Origin: Bacteroidota bacterium
Lineage (GTDB): Bacteria > Bacteroidota > Ignavibacteria > SZUA-365
Direction of reading: 5' to 3'
NCBI GenBank assembly: GCA_003246455.1
Contig: QKAF01000130.1
Span: 56,641 to 120,640 of the forward strand
DNA: 64,000 bases
Shown: positions 34,691 to 43,071 of the stretch, one piece after another
How positions within the stretch are numbered: the stretch's first letter is position 1
Layout of the letters: each line of letters begins with the position of its first letter
Made by a program: the position numbers and the translations under genes
The notes under the pieces: generated by a model
Database searches by the model: none
Seen by the model: the letters and a program-made list of their open reading frames with translations, nothing else
Told to the model about the DNA's origin: nothing

Positions 34691-35059
34691 TCAGTTTTTC
34701 GAATGCAGGGCGATACGGTTTCCTTCGGGATCGCGGAAGACGGCCATGTAGCCGATATCCTCGGAAATCTGCGTCTTCGGGATGACGACCTGTGCGCCGG
34801 CGGCTTCCGCGCGCGCAAGCATGTAATTGAGGTCGTCTCCGGCGTCGAAATACAGCAGGACACCGTGCTCGGACGGCACATACCATTCGTGCACGACGAT
34901 CGCGCCGTTGATCCCGTCCTCATGCGTTCCGATGAACCCGTACAGCGCCTGTCCAAGCTCCTGCTCCCGGATTTCCACGCCGAACACAGTCTCATAGAAT
35001 TTTTTCGCACGCGAGAATCCCACGACGGGGATTTCGAACCAGGTGATGCCATGTGCCAT
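34691..35059 (-). CDS. VOC-family (glyoxalase-fold) protein
   Basis: At 122 residues this is a single VOC protomer: HGITWFEIPVVGFSRAKKFYETVFG at the N-terminus and IGYMAVFRDPEGNRIALHSKN at the C-terminus, with the central LLYFDAGDDLNYMLARAEAAGAQVV. Such proteins bind a metal and act as lyases, dioxygenases or binding proteins; the reaction here is unknown. It lies 31 bases after uvrA in the same leftward group. Confidence 0.85.
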   Translation of the reverse strand: MAHGITWFEIPVVGFSRAKKFYETVFGVEIREQELGQALYGFIGTHEDGINGAIVVHEWYVPSEHGVLLYFDAGDDLNYMLARAEAAGAQVVIPKTQISEDIGYMAVFRDPEGNRIALHSKN

Positions 35060-35090
35060 GCGTATCCTCCGTTGACTGATGTATATGCCG

Positions 35091-37952
35091 TTATTTTTTT
35101 GTCTTTGGCTGGAGTATGTCTTTCAGGAAGCGGCCGGTATGACTTTCCGCGGCCGCGGCGATCTGCTCGGGTGTGCCTTCCGCGACGATGCGTCCGCCGT
35201 CATCGCCGCCTTCGGGTCCGAGATCGATGATCCAGTCCGCGCTTTTGATGACGTCGAGATTGTGTTCGATGATGATCACGCTGTGGCCGGCTTCGATGAG
35301 CGCTTCGAAGCAGCTGAGCAGCTTGTGGACGTCATGATAATGCAGACCGGTGGTGGGTTCGTCGAAGATGAAGAGCGTGTGCCCGTCGTCGCGGGAGGAG
35401 AGATGCAGGGCCAGTTTGAGGCGCTGCGCCTCGCCGCCAGACAACGTCGTCGCGGGCTGGCCGAGATGCATGTAGCCGAGCCCCACGTCGTCGAGCACCT
35501 GCAGCTTGTTCGCCACACGCGGCACGTGCTCGAAAAACTGCAGGGCTTCGGTGACCGTCATGTCGAGGACTTCGACGATGTTCTTTCCGTTGTAGCGGAC
35601 CTCGAGAATCTCCCGTTTGTAGCGGGATCCCTTGCACGCCTCGCATTCGAGGTAGAGGTCGGCCATGAACTGCATTTCCACCTTGATGAAGCCGTCCCCT
35701 TCGCAGACGTCGCAGCGACCGCCCGGAACGTTGAAGGAAAACGCGCCCGGCGCGTAGCCGCGCAGCTTGGAGGCGGGAGCCGCGGCAAACAGATCGCGGA
35801 TGCCGTCGAACGCCTTCAGGTACGTGACGGGATTCGACCGCGGTGTGCGGCCGATCGGCGACTGGTCCACCATCTCGACATGCTTGATGCGCTTGACCCC
35901 GGTGAACGCCGTGAAGCTGCCGATTTCCTCCTCGAACGCACCGTCGAGTTCTTTCTTCAGTCCGCCGTAGAGAATGTCGGTAATGAGCGTGCTCTTCCCC
36001 GAACCGCTTACCCCGGTCACGCACGTGAGCACGCCGAGCGGAATCGACACGTCGATGTTCTTCAGATTGTTCTGTCGCGCCTGCTGAATGACGAGGGCAG
36101 TTTTGCTCTTACGCCGTTTCTTCGGAACGGGGATGCTGCGTTTCCCGCTGAGATACTGTCCGGTGAGCGACTGCTTGTTTTTCTTCAGCGCCGCGAGCGG
36201 GGCAATCGCGACGATTTCTCCCCCATTCTCTCCGGCCTGGGGTCCGATATCCACGATCAGATCGGCGACCTGCATCATCTCGGCGTCATGTTCAACGACG
36301 ATGACCGTATTCCCGCTGTCGCGCAGCGAACGGAGAATGGAAATGAGCCGGCTGTTGTCGCGCGGATGAAGACCGATGGTCGGTTCGTCGAGGACGTACA
36401 GCGAGCCGACGAGCGCCGACCCGAGCGATGTCGCGATATTGATGCGCTGCGACTCTCCGCCCGAGAGCGTATGGGACAGGCGGTCAAGTGTCAGATAACC
36501 GAGTCCGATTTCCGTGAGAATGCGCAGGCGCTTGCGTATCTCGGTGAGAATGCGGCCGGCGACATCCGTCTCGAACGGCGAGAACTCGGCCTGATCGAAA
36601 AAGCGGTGCAGACGATCCAGCGGCATGCGGACGAGTTCGTCGAGCTGCCTTCCCGCAACGCGTACCGCGAGTGCATCGGGCTGCAGGCGGGATCCTCCGC
36701 AGGCGGCGCAGGTGGTGTAGCCGCGGTACCGCGCCATGAGGATGCGGTAGTGCATCTTGTAGTTCTTGGATTCCACCATCGCGAAGAATCCGGTGATGCC
36801 TTTGAAACCTTTGCTGCCCTTCCAGACAAAAGCGCGTTCCGCGTCGGTGAGGGAGCGCCAGGGCACGTCCAGCCGGATGTCTGCCGCATGCGCCGCGCGC
36901 TCGAGATCGCGCTGATGCTTGCTGTGCTTCGGAGTGGTCCATGGCTGAATCGCGCCTTCCGCAAGCGTCTTGTTCTCGTTCGGTATCACCAGGTTCGGAT
37001 CGATGCCCGTCGTGCGGCCGAATCCCTGGCAGGTGGGGCATGCACCGGCCGGGCTGTTGAAGGAGAAAAGCTGGGGTTCCGGCTCCGCATAGGCGGTGCC
37101 GCAGATGCCGCAGTCGTAACGCGCGCTGAATTTCCATTCCTCTCCGGACTGGAGCACGCGGATGCGCACGTTTCCATCACCCTCGACAAACGCAGTCTGC
37201 AGGGAATCGGAAAACCGCGAGCTGTCCGCTCCGCGTTTCCAGACGAGCCGGTCGACAAGCACCGAGATGTCTTCCTTTTCCGCATCGACGCTCTCGACCT
37301 CCTCGAGGTTGATCAGCTCGTCCCCGACGACGATGCGAATGAAGCCCTGCTTGCGGAGATTGTCAATTTCCTCGTCGACGCTGTGTCCCTCATGCGCATG
37401 CATGGGAAACATGATGTAGAGCCGGCTTCCGTCTTCCAGGGCCTCGATGCGTTCCATCGCGGTGCGCACGGAGTCGCGCTGGACGAGCGTGTCGTCGTTG
37501 CGGCACCAGGTTTTCCCGATACGCGCGAAGAGCAGACGCAGGTAATCGTACACTTCCGTCGTGGTGCCGACCGTCGAACGCGGATTGCGGCTCGTCGTTT
37601 TCTGTTCGATGGCGATGGCCGGCGCGATGCCCTGGATGAAATCGACGTCCGGTTTGTTCATGCGCTCGAGAAACTGCCGGGCATACGCCGAAAGACTCTC
37701 GACGTAGCGGCGCTGTCCCTCGGCATAAATCGTGTCGAAGGCGAGACTCGATTTTCCCGAACCGCTCACCCCGGTGATGACGATCAGCTGATTGTGCGGA
37801 AGCTCGAGGGAGATATTCTTGAGATTGTGCACGCGCGCACCGCGGATGACGAGCGACGAAGCTGCCGACGCGGCATCCGTCGCTGCTTTGCGCGATCCCC
37901 TGTTCGCTGTGCTCTTCTTTACCGGCATCTTGTCGTGAGGTTCTTCAACCAT
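35091..37952 (-). CDS. uvrA: Excinuclease ABC subunit A
   Basis: UvrA recognises DNA damage for nucleotide excision repair. Both ABC modules are present, each with a Walker A (GVSGSGKSSLAFDTIYAEG; GVSGSGKSTLITDILY) and signature (LSGGESQRI; LSGGEAQRLK). Two zinc modules are visible (CGICGTAY ... CPTCQG; CDVCEGDGF ... CEACKGSRY), and the N-terminus carries RGARVHNLKNISLELPHNQL. I take ATG 37952 (MVEEPHDK); ATG 37928 is also possible. The 986-residue antisense ORF is a coding shadow. Confidence 0.97.
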   Translation of the reverse strand: MVEEPHDKMPVKKSTANRGSRKAATDAASAASSLVIRGARVHNLKNISLELPHNQLIVITGVSGSGKSSLAFDTIYAEGQRRYVESLSAYARQFLERMNKPDVDFIQGIAPAIAIEQKTTSRNPRSTVGTTTEVYDYLRLLFARIGKTWCRNDDTLVQRDSVRTAMERIEALEDGSRLYIMFPMHAHEGHSVDEEIDNLRKQGFIRIVVGDELINLEEVESVDAEKEDISVLVDRLVWKRGADSSRFSDSLQTAFVEGDGNVRIRVLQSGEEWKFSARYDCGICGTAYAEPEPQLFSFNSPAGACPTCQGFGRTTGIDPNLVIPNENKTLAEGAIQPWTTPKHSKHQRDLERAAHAADIRLDVPWRSLTDAERAFVWKGSKGFKGITGFFAMVESKNYKMHYRILMARYRGYTTCAACGGSRLQPDALAVRVAGRQLDELVRMPLDRLHRFFDQAEFSPFETDVAGRILTEIRKRLRILTEIGLGYLTLDRLSHTLSGGESQRINIATSLGSALVGSLYVLDEPTIGLHPRDNSRLISILRSLRDSGNTVIVVEHDAEMMQVADLIVDIGPQAGENGGEIVAIAPLAALKKNKQSLTGQYLSGKRSIPVPKKRRKSKTALVIQQARQNNLKNIDVSIPLGVLTCVTGVSGSGKSTLITDILYGGLKKELDGAFEEEIGSFTAFTGVKRIKHVEMVDQSPIGRTPRSNPVTYLKAFDGIRDLFAAAPASKLRGYAPGAFSFNVPGGRCDVCEGDGFIKVEMQFMADLYLECEACKGSRYKREILEVRYNGKNIVEVLDMTVTEALQFFEHVPRVANKLQVLDDVGLGYMHLGQPATTLSGGEAQRLKLALHLSSRDDGHTLFIFDEPTTGLHYHDVHKLLSCFEALIEAGHSVIIIEHNLDVIKSADWIIDLGPEGGDDGGRIVAEGTPEQIAAAAESHTGRFLKDILQPKTKK

Positions 37953-38055
37953 GTTAAACAAATGGACAACCTTAAAAATTACGCGGGGGTGGGGCCAAAT
38001 GCAAAGGCAGAATGGCATCCGTGCGCGGAGCGCCCATAAACGCTATATTTCCGTC

Positions 38056-39312
38056 ATGAGAAACCCCGTGCACATGGCGCTTCTTCTCCCGCTGCTCGGT
38101 GCGACGCTTTTCGCTCAGTCCGGTCTGCCGTCGACGCGCAATGACGATGCGGCCGCCGCCGGGCATGTTCAGCGGGACAGCACGCGAAATACCTGGCATG
38201 CGACGCTGACGGGAAACGGGGCGGGACTGTGGTTCAGCGCCTGGCAGGTGCGAACGAGCGGGGGTGCCGCCATCGAGGGCGCGTTCCTTTCGGGCGGCCA
38301 GCGTTCCGGTCTGCAGACCGTCCGCATCAGCGATCCACAGCAAGGCGTCGAGGATGCGCGTCCGGCGACCGTCTTTCTTGACGACAGCACGGTGTTCGTC
38401 GTATGGCAGAGAGACAGTGTCGGACGGAATGCCATCATCGGACGCGTCCTGCGCCGGGATGGAACGCTGGGGACGGTTTTCCCCGTATCCGACGGCAGCG
38501 CACCGGGAATGATGCCTGCCGCGGGCCGCGGCTCGGCGGGCGACATCGTGGTTGCATGGCAGGATTATCGAAACGGGGACGTCGATATCTACGCACAGCG
38601 TTTCGACAGTCGCGTAGCTGCACTCGGAGAGAACGTCCGGATAAACGATGACGCTTCGCACGCGCTGCAGGGTGCGCCGCATATTGCCGCGGACAACGGA
38701 AAGCGCATTCTCCTGATGTGGCCCGACAACCGCACGGATGGCGCCTGGAAATTCTACTGTCAGGCGTTCGGCACCGCGGCGGAAAACGTGCTGATCGATT
38801 CCGCCCAGCGCAAGGCCATGACGACTTTGATCAGCGGCGTCTGGCTCAACGAGGACTCCGCGCTTTTCACCTGGAAGGATTACCGCGAAGATCACAGCAA
38901 CATCTATTACCGCCGGGCCGATCTCCGTGACGCTTCGTTCGCTCCCGCGGTACGCATCAACGACGACACCGGAGACCGCTGGCAGCGCCTGGCGGTGACG
39001 GACGGCGACGGCAGGGGGCATACTGTCGTCTGCTGGGAGGATTACCGAAACACCGAGATAAATCAGCGGGGCGATATTTATCTCCAGGTGTTCGCACGCG
39101 ACGGATCGCCGTCGGGGAGGAACATCAAGGTCAACGACCGCGATGACCGGATCGCCAGAAAAATGCCGGCGATCTCCATGGACGGCGCCGGCGGGTACCT
39201 CGTAATCTGGCATCAGGGAGAGGAAGGTTTTTATAACATCATGGGACAGTGGTTCCGGTATCCCGATCATCGGGACGGCGCGAATTTCTGTCTTACCTGT
39301 GGAGAGGAATAG
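38056..39312 (+). CDS. Secreted repeat (propeller-like) protein
   Basis: The start at MRNPVHMALLLPLLGATLFAQ gives a signal peptide. The mature part repeats a pattern like GDIVVAWQDYRNGDVDIYAQRFDS, KRILLMWPDNRTDG, SALFTWKDYREDHSNIYYRR, GHTVVCWEDYRNTEINQRGDIY and GYLVIWHQGEEGFYNIMGQ. That is about six W-x-D-x-R blades, probably a beta-propeller. No T9SS tail is present, so it probably stays in the periplasm or outer membrane. The specific function is unknown. It is divergent from uvrA and directly precedes the NusG_II-domain gene. Confidence 0.75.
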   Translation: MRNPVHMALLLPLLGATLFAQSGLPSTRNDDAAAAGHVQRDSTRNTWHATLTGNGAGLWFSAWQVRTSGGAAIEGAFLSGGQRSGLQTVRISDPQQGVEDARPATVFLDDSTVFVVWQRDSVGRNAIIGRVLRRDGTLGTVFPVSDGSAPGMMPAAGRGSAGDIVVAWQDYRNGDVDIYAQRFDSRVAALGENVRINDDASHALQGAPHIAADNGKRILLMWPDNRTDGAWKFYCQAFGTAAENVLIDSAQRKAMTTLISGVWLNEDSALFTWKDYREDHSNIYYRRADLRDASFAPAVRINDDTGDRWQRLAVTDGDGRGHTVVCWEDYRNTEINQRGDIYLQVFARDGSPSGRNIKVNDRDDRIARKMPAISMDGAGGYLVIWHQGEEGFYNIMGQWFRYPDHRDGANFCLTCGEE

Positions 39313-39323
39313 AAAGCGCACGC

Positions 39324-39959
39324 ATGGACAGGAGAGAATTTTTCAAACTCGGCTTTCTGCAGGTCAAGGACCACGCACGGAAATCGGTGCCAGAAGCGAT
39401 ACGGAAGGAGATCACGCCGGTCGTCCTCGACGTCAGCATTCTGACCGATCGTGTTGCCCGCGCCGAGGAGCTTGCGGACGAGCTTCTTCCGGAACATTTC
39501 GGCGAGCGATTCCTCCGTCTGAAGCAGAGCCGGTTCACAGGCATGTATCCCGGGGGCGTCCTTCTCTTCGAGCAGAATCGTCTGCGCGATTATCACGACG
39601 GGGCTTCCCTGTTCTATGCCGCGCTGCGTGAACTCGAAGAAGGACTCGCCCTGCGCGAGCTGCAGACGGATCCGGTCCTGCTGCGCTTCATCAATATCGT
39701 TCCGGCGTTCTCCCGGAGCGCGGATGTATTTCACCGCAACAGGCTGGTGAAAGCGCTGTCTCTGCATGAGGACGGCAGGTATGAGATCGACGGCAGCCTC
39801 GGGACAATGGTGGTCGTCGTGGCGGGACAGAGACTGAAGGTGATTTCGTCCCCCTGCAGGCATCAGACCTGCGTGGCGCATCCCGCAATCATCACGCCCG
39901 GGCAGCGCATCACCTGCGTCCCCAATGAAATCAGTATCGCGATCGGTATGCCCGTGTAG
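39324..39959 (+). CDS. RREFFK-leader protein with NusG_II-like C-terminal domain
   Basis: The start at MDRREFFKLGF follows the previous stop by 11 bases. The C-terminal ~60 residues (LGTMVVVVAGQRLKVISSPCRHQTCVAHP ... GQRITCVPNEISIAI) match the NusG domain II superfamily pattern, with its paired Cys and C-x-P-N ending. The N-terminal 150 residues are helical and unrecognised. The leader has a twin-arginine-like RREFFK but no hydrophobic stretch after it, so Tat export is doubtful. A redox or metal-binding accessory role is possible. Confidence 0.65.
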   Translation: MDRREFFKLGFLQVKDHARKSVPEAIRKEITPVVLDVSILTDRVARAEELADELLPEHFGERFLRLKQSRFTGMYPGGVLLFEQNRLRDYHDGASLFYAALRELEEGLALRELQTDPVLLRFINIVPAFSRSADVFHRNRLVKALSLHEDGRYEIDGSLGTMVVVVAGQRLKVISSPCRHQTCVAHPAIITPGQRITCVPNEISIAIGMPV

Positions 39960-39976
39960 CGACGAACGAAAAAAAA

Positions 39977-40003
39977 GACCGGAGCGAAAGGCTCCGGTCT
40001 TTG
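39977..40003 (+). terminator. Bidirectional terminator between convergent genes
   Basis: The hairpin GACCGGAGCGAAAGGCTCCGGTC has seven or more A on its left and TTTGTCT on its right. It can end both the rightward gene at 39324 and the leftward H1-like gene at 40022. Confidence 0.85.
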
Positions 40004-40021
40004 TCTGTTCTATTCGGGATA

Positions 40022-40450
40022 TTACTTCTTCTTCGGTGCGGCTTTCTTCGCCGGTGCTTTCTTCACGGCGGCTTTCTTCGCCGGTGCTTTCTTCACGGCG
40101 GCTTTCTTGGCCGGCGCTTTCTTCACGGCGGCTTTCTTCACCGGCGCTTTCTTCACGGCGGCTTTCTTCGCGGGTGCCTTCTTCACAGCGGCTTTCTTCG
40201 CCGGTGCTTTCTTCACGGCGGCCTTCTTTGCCGGTGCTGCTTTCACAGCGGCTTTCTTCGCCGGTGCTTTCTTCACGGCGGCCTTCTTTGCCGGTGCTTT
40301 CTTCACAGCGGCCTTCTTTGCCGGTGCTTTCTTTGCAGCGGCTTTCTTTGCCGGTGCAGCTTTCTTCGCAGGCGCCGCCTTCTTTGCAGGTGCCGCCTTC
40401 TTGACAGGCGCCGCCTTCTTAGCGGGAGCCGCTGCCTTTTTCTTTGCCAT
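40022..40450 (-). CDS. Histone H1-like Lys/Ala/Pro repeat protein
   Basis: The 142 residues are made almost only of K, A, P and V in repeats such as [10 protein letters not shown], beginning [12 protein letters not shown] and ending KKAAPKKK. This is the composition of histone H1-like and AlgP-type nucleoid proteins, which bind DNA through charge. The gene has an excellent AAGGAGG site and an inverted repeat upstream, so it is expressed rather than a low-complexity artefact. It contains no folded domain. Confidence 0.85.
   Translation of the reverse strand: MAKKKAAAPAKKAAPVKKAAPAKKAAPAKKAAPAKKAAAKKAPAKKAAVKKAPAKKAAVKKAPAKKAAVKAAPAKKAAVKKAPAKKAAVKKAPAKKAAVKKAPVKKAAVKKAPAKKAAVKKAPAKKAAVKKAPAKKAAPKKK
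40025..40440 (-). repeat. 30-bp in-frame repeats of the H1-like gene
   Basis: The unit encoding [10 protein letters not shown] (30 bases, GCTTTCTTCGCCGGTGCTTT-type on +) recurs about a dozen times with minor changes. Such arrays expand and contract easily; the protein should tolerate length change. Confidence 0.8.
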
Positions 40451-40484
40451 GGTTATTCCTCCTTGAAGTGAGATGATAGTGAGT

Positions 40485-40499
40485 GTGACTATATGTCAC
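40485..40499. promoter_or_regulatory. Inverted repeat GTGAC-N5-GTCAC upstream of the H1-like gene
   Basis: GTGACTATATGTCAC lies 35-49 bases upstream of the H1-like start codon, where an operator could overlap the promoter. It resembles a CRP-type site (TGTGA...TCAC) but has seven rather than six bases between the half-sites. Confidence 0.4.
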
Positions 40500-40519
40500 G
40501 GAGATAGAGTGCTTCGCAA

Positions 40520-41326
40520 TCAGGCTGACGAATGTTCCGGCACGATTCCGTCGATCATCTGGCGGATGATGTTCTTCGTCGATTCCGGAAAGCTGCCGTC
40601 AAGAATCCACTGAATGTAATCGCGGTCTCGTTGAATAACGTTCTGCAAAGGTGTGCCACGGTGCTTGCCAAACGTTAGTATAACATTATTTCCTTGCCAC
40701 ACAAGCCGTCCGTCATCGTCAACCCATGAAGGGTCCTTCGGATGCACGACGGATTCCAGCGCGTCGATCGTTCGCGGCAGATCCTCGTACCGCTGAAGCT
40801 GCGCGGAGAATATTTCCGCGGTGGCACGCACGTCGGCCAGCGCGCCGTGCGCACCGACGTGATCGCGATGACAATAGAATTGCAGCGCCGCACTGAGATC
40901 GCGCGGTTCTTTCATATGGTAGATCGTCTGCACGTCCACAACCTTCCGCGCACTCGTGTCGAAGGAGATGCCGCACCGATGGAATTCCTGCAGCAGCAGA
41001 GGAAGATCGAAACGGCGGACATTGAATCCCGAGAGATCACAGTCCTCGAGAAAGTCGAGAAGACGCTGGGCTATCTGTGCGAAGGTGGGGGCGAGTGCGA
41101 CGTCTGCGTCGTTGATGCCGTGGACCGCGGTGGCCGCAGGGGGGATGGGGATTTCAGGATTGATGCGATGTTCGAATTCACGGACTGTTCCGCGCGGGAG
41201 GTACTTCACCACTGCGATTTCGATGATGCGATCGCTTTGCGTATTGATGCCGGTGGTTTCGAGGTCGAAGAACGCAAGTGGCCTCGATAACTTCAGGTCA
41301 TGTTGCGATGTCGCAGACATCACCAA
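40520..41326 (-). CDS. DnaQ-like 3'-5' exonuclease (DEDDh) with C-terminal DUF3820-like segment
   Basis: Exonuclease motifs are FFDLETTGI (Asp21, Glu23), LSGFNVRRFDLPLLLQEF and HVGAHGALADVRATAEIF, which supplies the catalytic His and last Asp of a DEDDh enzyme. The last ~70 residues (VILTFGKHRGTPLQNVIQRDRDYIQWILDGSFPES) match the small FGKHRGxPL domain that often follows such nucleases. It is not the main polymerase III epsilon by architecture alone; a repair or proofreading role is likely. ATG codons at 41326 and 41320 are both possible. Confidence 0.9.
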   Translation of the reverse strand: MVMSATSQHDLKLSRPLAFFDLETTGINTQSDRIIEIAVVKYLPRGTVREFEHRINPEIPIPPAATAVHGINDADVALAPTFAQIAQRLLDFLEDCDLSGFNVRRFDLPLLLQEFHRCGISFDTSARKVVDVQTIYHMKEPRDLSAALQFYCHRDHVGAHGALADVRATAEIFSAQLQRYEDLPRTIDALESVVHPKDPSWVDDDGRLVWQGNNVILTFGKHRGTPLQNVIQRDRDYIQWILDGSFPESTKNIIRQMIDGIVPEHSSA

Positions 41327-41480
41327 TTCGCCGCTTCCTCCATGTGTGCATTCGCGTTGCTGTGGCGTGAACTGAATTCATCAAAGTACGTACGGCTGTT
41401 TTTTTTCGAACGCAATTTACGTAATAATACCTACAACGTAAACAATCTTTCAATCAAGATTTCTTTTTCTTGTTACCGCC

Positions 41481-42539
41481 ATGGCAAGACATCTGAAAAA
41501 GTCGCAGCGCAAAAAGATCGGCCTGCCTCCCGGTACGCTCGTGTACGTCGGTGATGAAGCTGAGGGACCGGCGCGCGTCCGCAGCGTCACGTACGATCAT
41601 GACAACGTCGAGATGCGCGTCGTAAGCGTGGACGCGCTGGCAGCGCCGAACGACGCCGTCGTCACCTGGCTGAAGATCGAAGGCGTGCACGACATCGATA
41701 CCGTACAGCGCATCGGTGAACTCTACGGACTCCACGTGCTTGTGCTCGAAGACATCGTCAACACGGAGCATCGCACCAAATGCGAGGAGTACGACGACAC
41801 CGCGTTTCTCATCCTCAAGCATCTGCGCATGGAGAACGGCGGTGCATTGAGAGAAGAGAACGTTTCCCTCGTACTCATGCCGCATGCGGTGCTTTCCTTC
41901 AGCGAGAACGCGCAGGACCTGTTCGAGCCCAACCGCGAGCGCATCGAATCGGCCAACGGGCGATTCAGGACACGCGGTGCGGACTACCTGTTCTACACGC
42001 TCATCGATTCCGTCGTCGATCACTACGTCGCGACCGTCGAACGTTTCGACGACATGATCGAACAGCTTGAGGATGAAGTACTGCTGCGGCCGTCGCGGGA
42101 AAGCGTACGGCGCATACACGGTCTGCGGCGGCTGCTGCTGCAGGTGCGCAAGGCGGTGCTTCCCCTGCGGGAAGCGGTCATCCAGCTGCAGCGGGATGAG
42201 GGCGGTCTTATCACGGGTGACGTCGGAGTGTTTCTGCGTGATGTGCAGGATCATCTCGCACAGGTTCTCGACAGTCTCGAACACGATCGCGAAGTGCTGG
42301 GCGGGCTGCTCGAACTGTACATGTCGCATGAAAGCAACCGGATGAACGAAGTGATGAAGGTGCTCACCATCATCGCGACGGTGTTCATTCCCCTGACCTT
42401 TATCGCCGGTGTGTACGGAATGAACTTCCGGTATATGCCCGAGCTCATGCAGCCATGGGGATATCCCGCCGTGCTGCTCGTAATGCTCGCAATGGCGATC
42501 GGCATGTTCGCGTTTTTCCGAAGGAAGAAGTGGCTGTGA
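41481..42539 (+). CDS. corA: Magnesium/cobalt transporter CorA
   Basis: The 352-residue CorA has its cytoplasmic funnel domain first (KIEGVHDIDTVQRIGELYGLHVLVLEDIVNTEHRTK) and two C-terminal membrane helices (VLTIIATVFIPLTFIAGVYGMNF and YPAVLLVMLAMAIGMFAFF). The pore signature GMN is in VYGMNF. It mediates Mg2+ entry, possibly Co2+/Ni2+. The upstream gap is AT-rich and holds its promoter. Confidence 0.95.
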   Translation: MARHLKKSQRKKIGLPPGTLVYVGDEAEGPARVRSVTYDHDNVEMRVVSVDALAAPNDAVVTWLKIEGVHDIDTVQRIGELYGLHVLVLEDIVNTEHRTKCEEYDDTAFLILKHLRMENGGALREENVSLVLMPHAVLSFSENAQDLFEPNRERIESANGRFRTRGADYLFYTLIDSVVDHYVATVERFDDMIEQLEDEVLLRPSRESVRRIHGLRRLLLQVRKAVLPLREAVIQLQRDEGGLITGDVGVFLRDVQDHLAQVLDSLEHDREVLGGLLELYMSHESNRMNEVMKVLTIIATVFIPLTFIAGVYGMNFRYMPELMQPWGYPAVLLVMLAMAIGMFAFFRRKKWL

Positions 42540-42636
42540 TCGAAGGCGGGGCATTCCGCGCGTGATTCTGAAAGCAGGAACTCGTATCTTTCCTTCAGTC
42601 GCCACACGTTTCACCATCGCAGCAGATACCTTCATC

Positions 42637-42933
42637 ATGCCGAAGAAAAACTACACGAAAACCGGACGCTCGTGCCGCGTCACATTTTATCTGCCTGCCG
42701 CCGTGGGCGCGGAGGCAGTTTCCCTCTGCGGGGAATTCAACAACTGGGATCCGTCGGTGCATCCGATGGGCCGGAAGAAAGACGGGACATTCTATACCTC
42801 CCTGTATCTGGACGCAGGACAGTCGTACCGCTACCGGTTTCTGCTCGACGGCGAGCGCTGGGAGAACGACTGGGACGCGGAAGCCTATGCCATGAACCAG
42901 CATGGGTCGGACGACTCTGTCGTCGTGGTCTGA
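42637..42933 (+). CDS. Small stand-alone CBM48/AMPK glycogen-binding-domain protein
   Basis: Starting at MPKKNYTKTGRSCRVTFYLP, the 98 residues form one early-set/CBM48 domain: AEAVSLCGEFNNWDPSVHPM, YTSLYLDAGQSYRYRFLLDGERWENDWDAEAY. The FNxW and G-x-x-Y-x-Y/F-R-F positions that contact alpha-glucan are present. No catalytic domain is attached. It may bind glycogen or be a regulatory partner. The longer ORF start at 42562 adds unrelated residues. Confidence 0.82.
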   Translation: MPKKNYTKTGRSCRVTFYLPAAVGAEAVSLCGEFNNWDPSVHPMGRKKDGTFYTSLYLDAGQSYRYRFLLDGERWENDWDAEAYAMNQHGSDDSVVVV

Positions 42934-42952
42934 TACATCGCACGCATAACGA

Positions 42953-42978
42953 AAAGGCGCCTCGGGCGCCTTTGCTTT
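42953..42978 (+). terminator. Weak terminator after the CBM48 gene
   Basis: The hairpin AAAGGCGC-CTCGG-GCGCCTTT is followed by GCTTT. It separates the gene from the octaheme cytochrome. Confidence 0.65.
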
Positions 42979-43071
42979 AGGGGATCGGCGTCTGTGCAGA
43001 AGTTCCCGGCCGTAAGGCGGACGCCCCGACGGACAACACGTGACAGCACTGTTACAGTACCGAGGATACAC

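Noticed and set aside
35079-38039. 986-residue + strand ORF
   Set aside because: Exactly antisense to uvrA; no domain recognised. Long antisense frames are expected in GC-rich genes with strong third-position bias.
37972-39321. 449-residue minus-strand ORF
   Set aside because: Antisense to the secreted repeat protein at 38056, which has a signal peptide and regular repeats.
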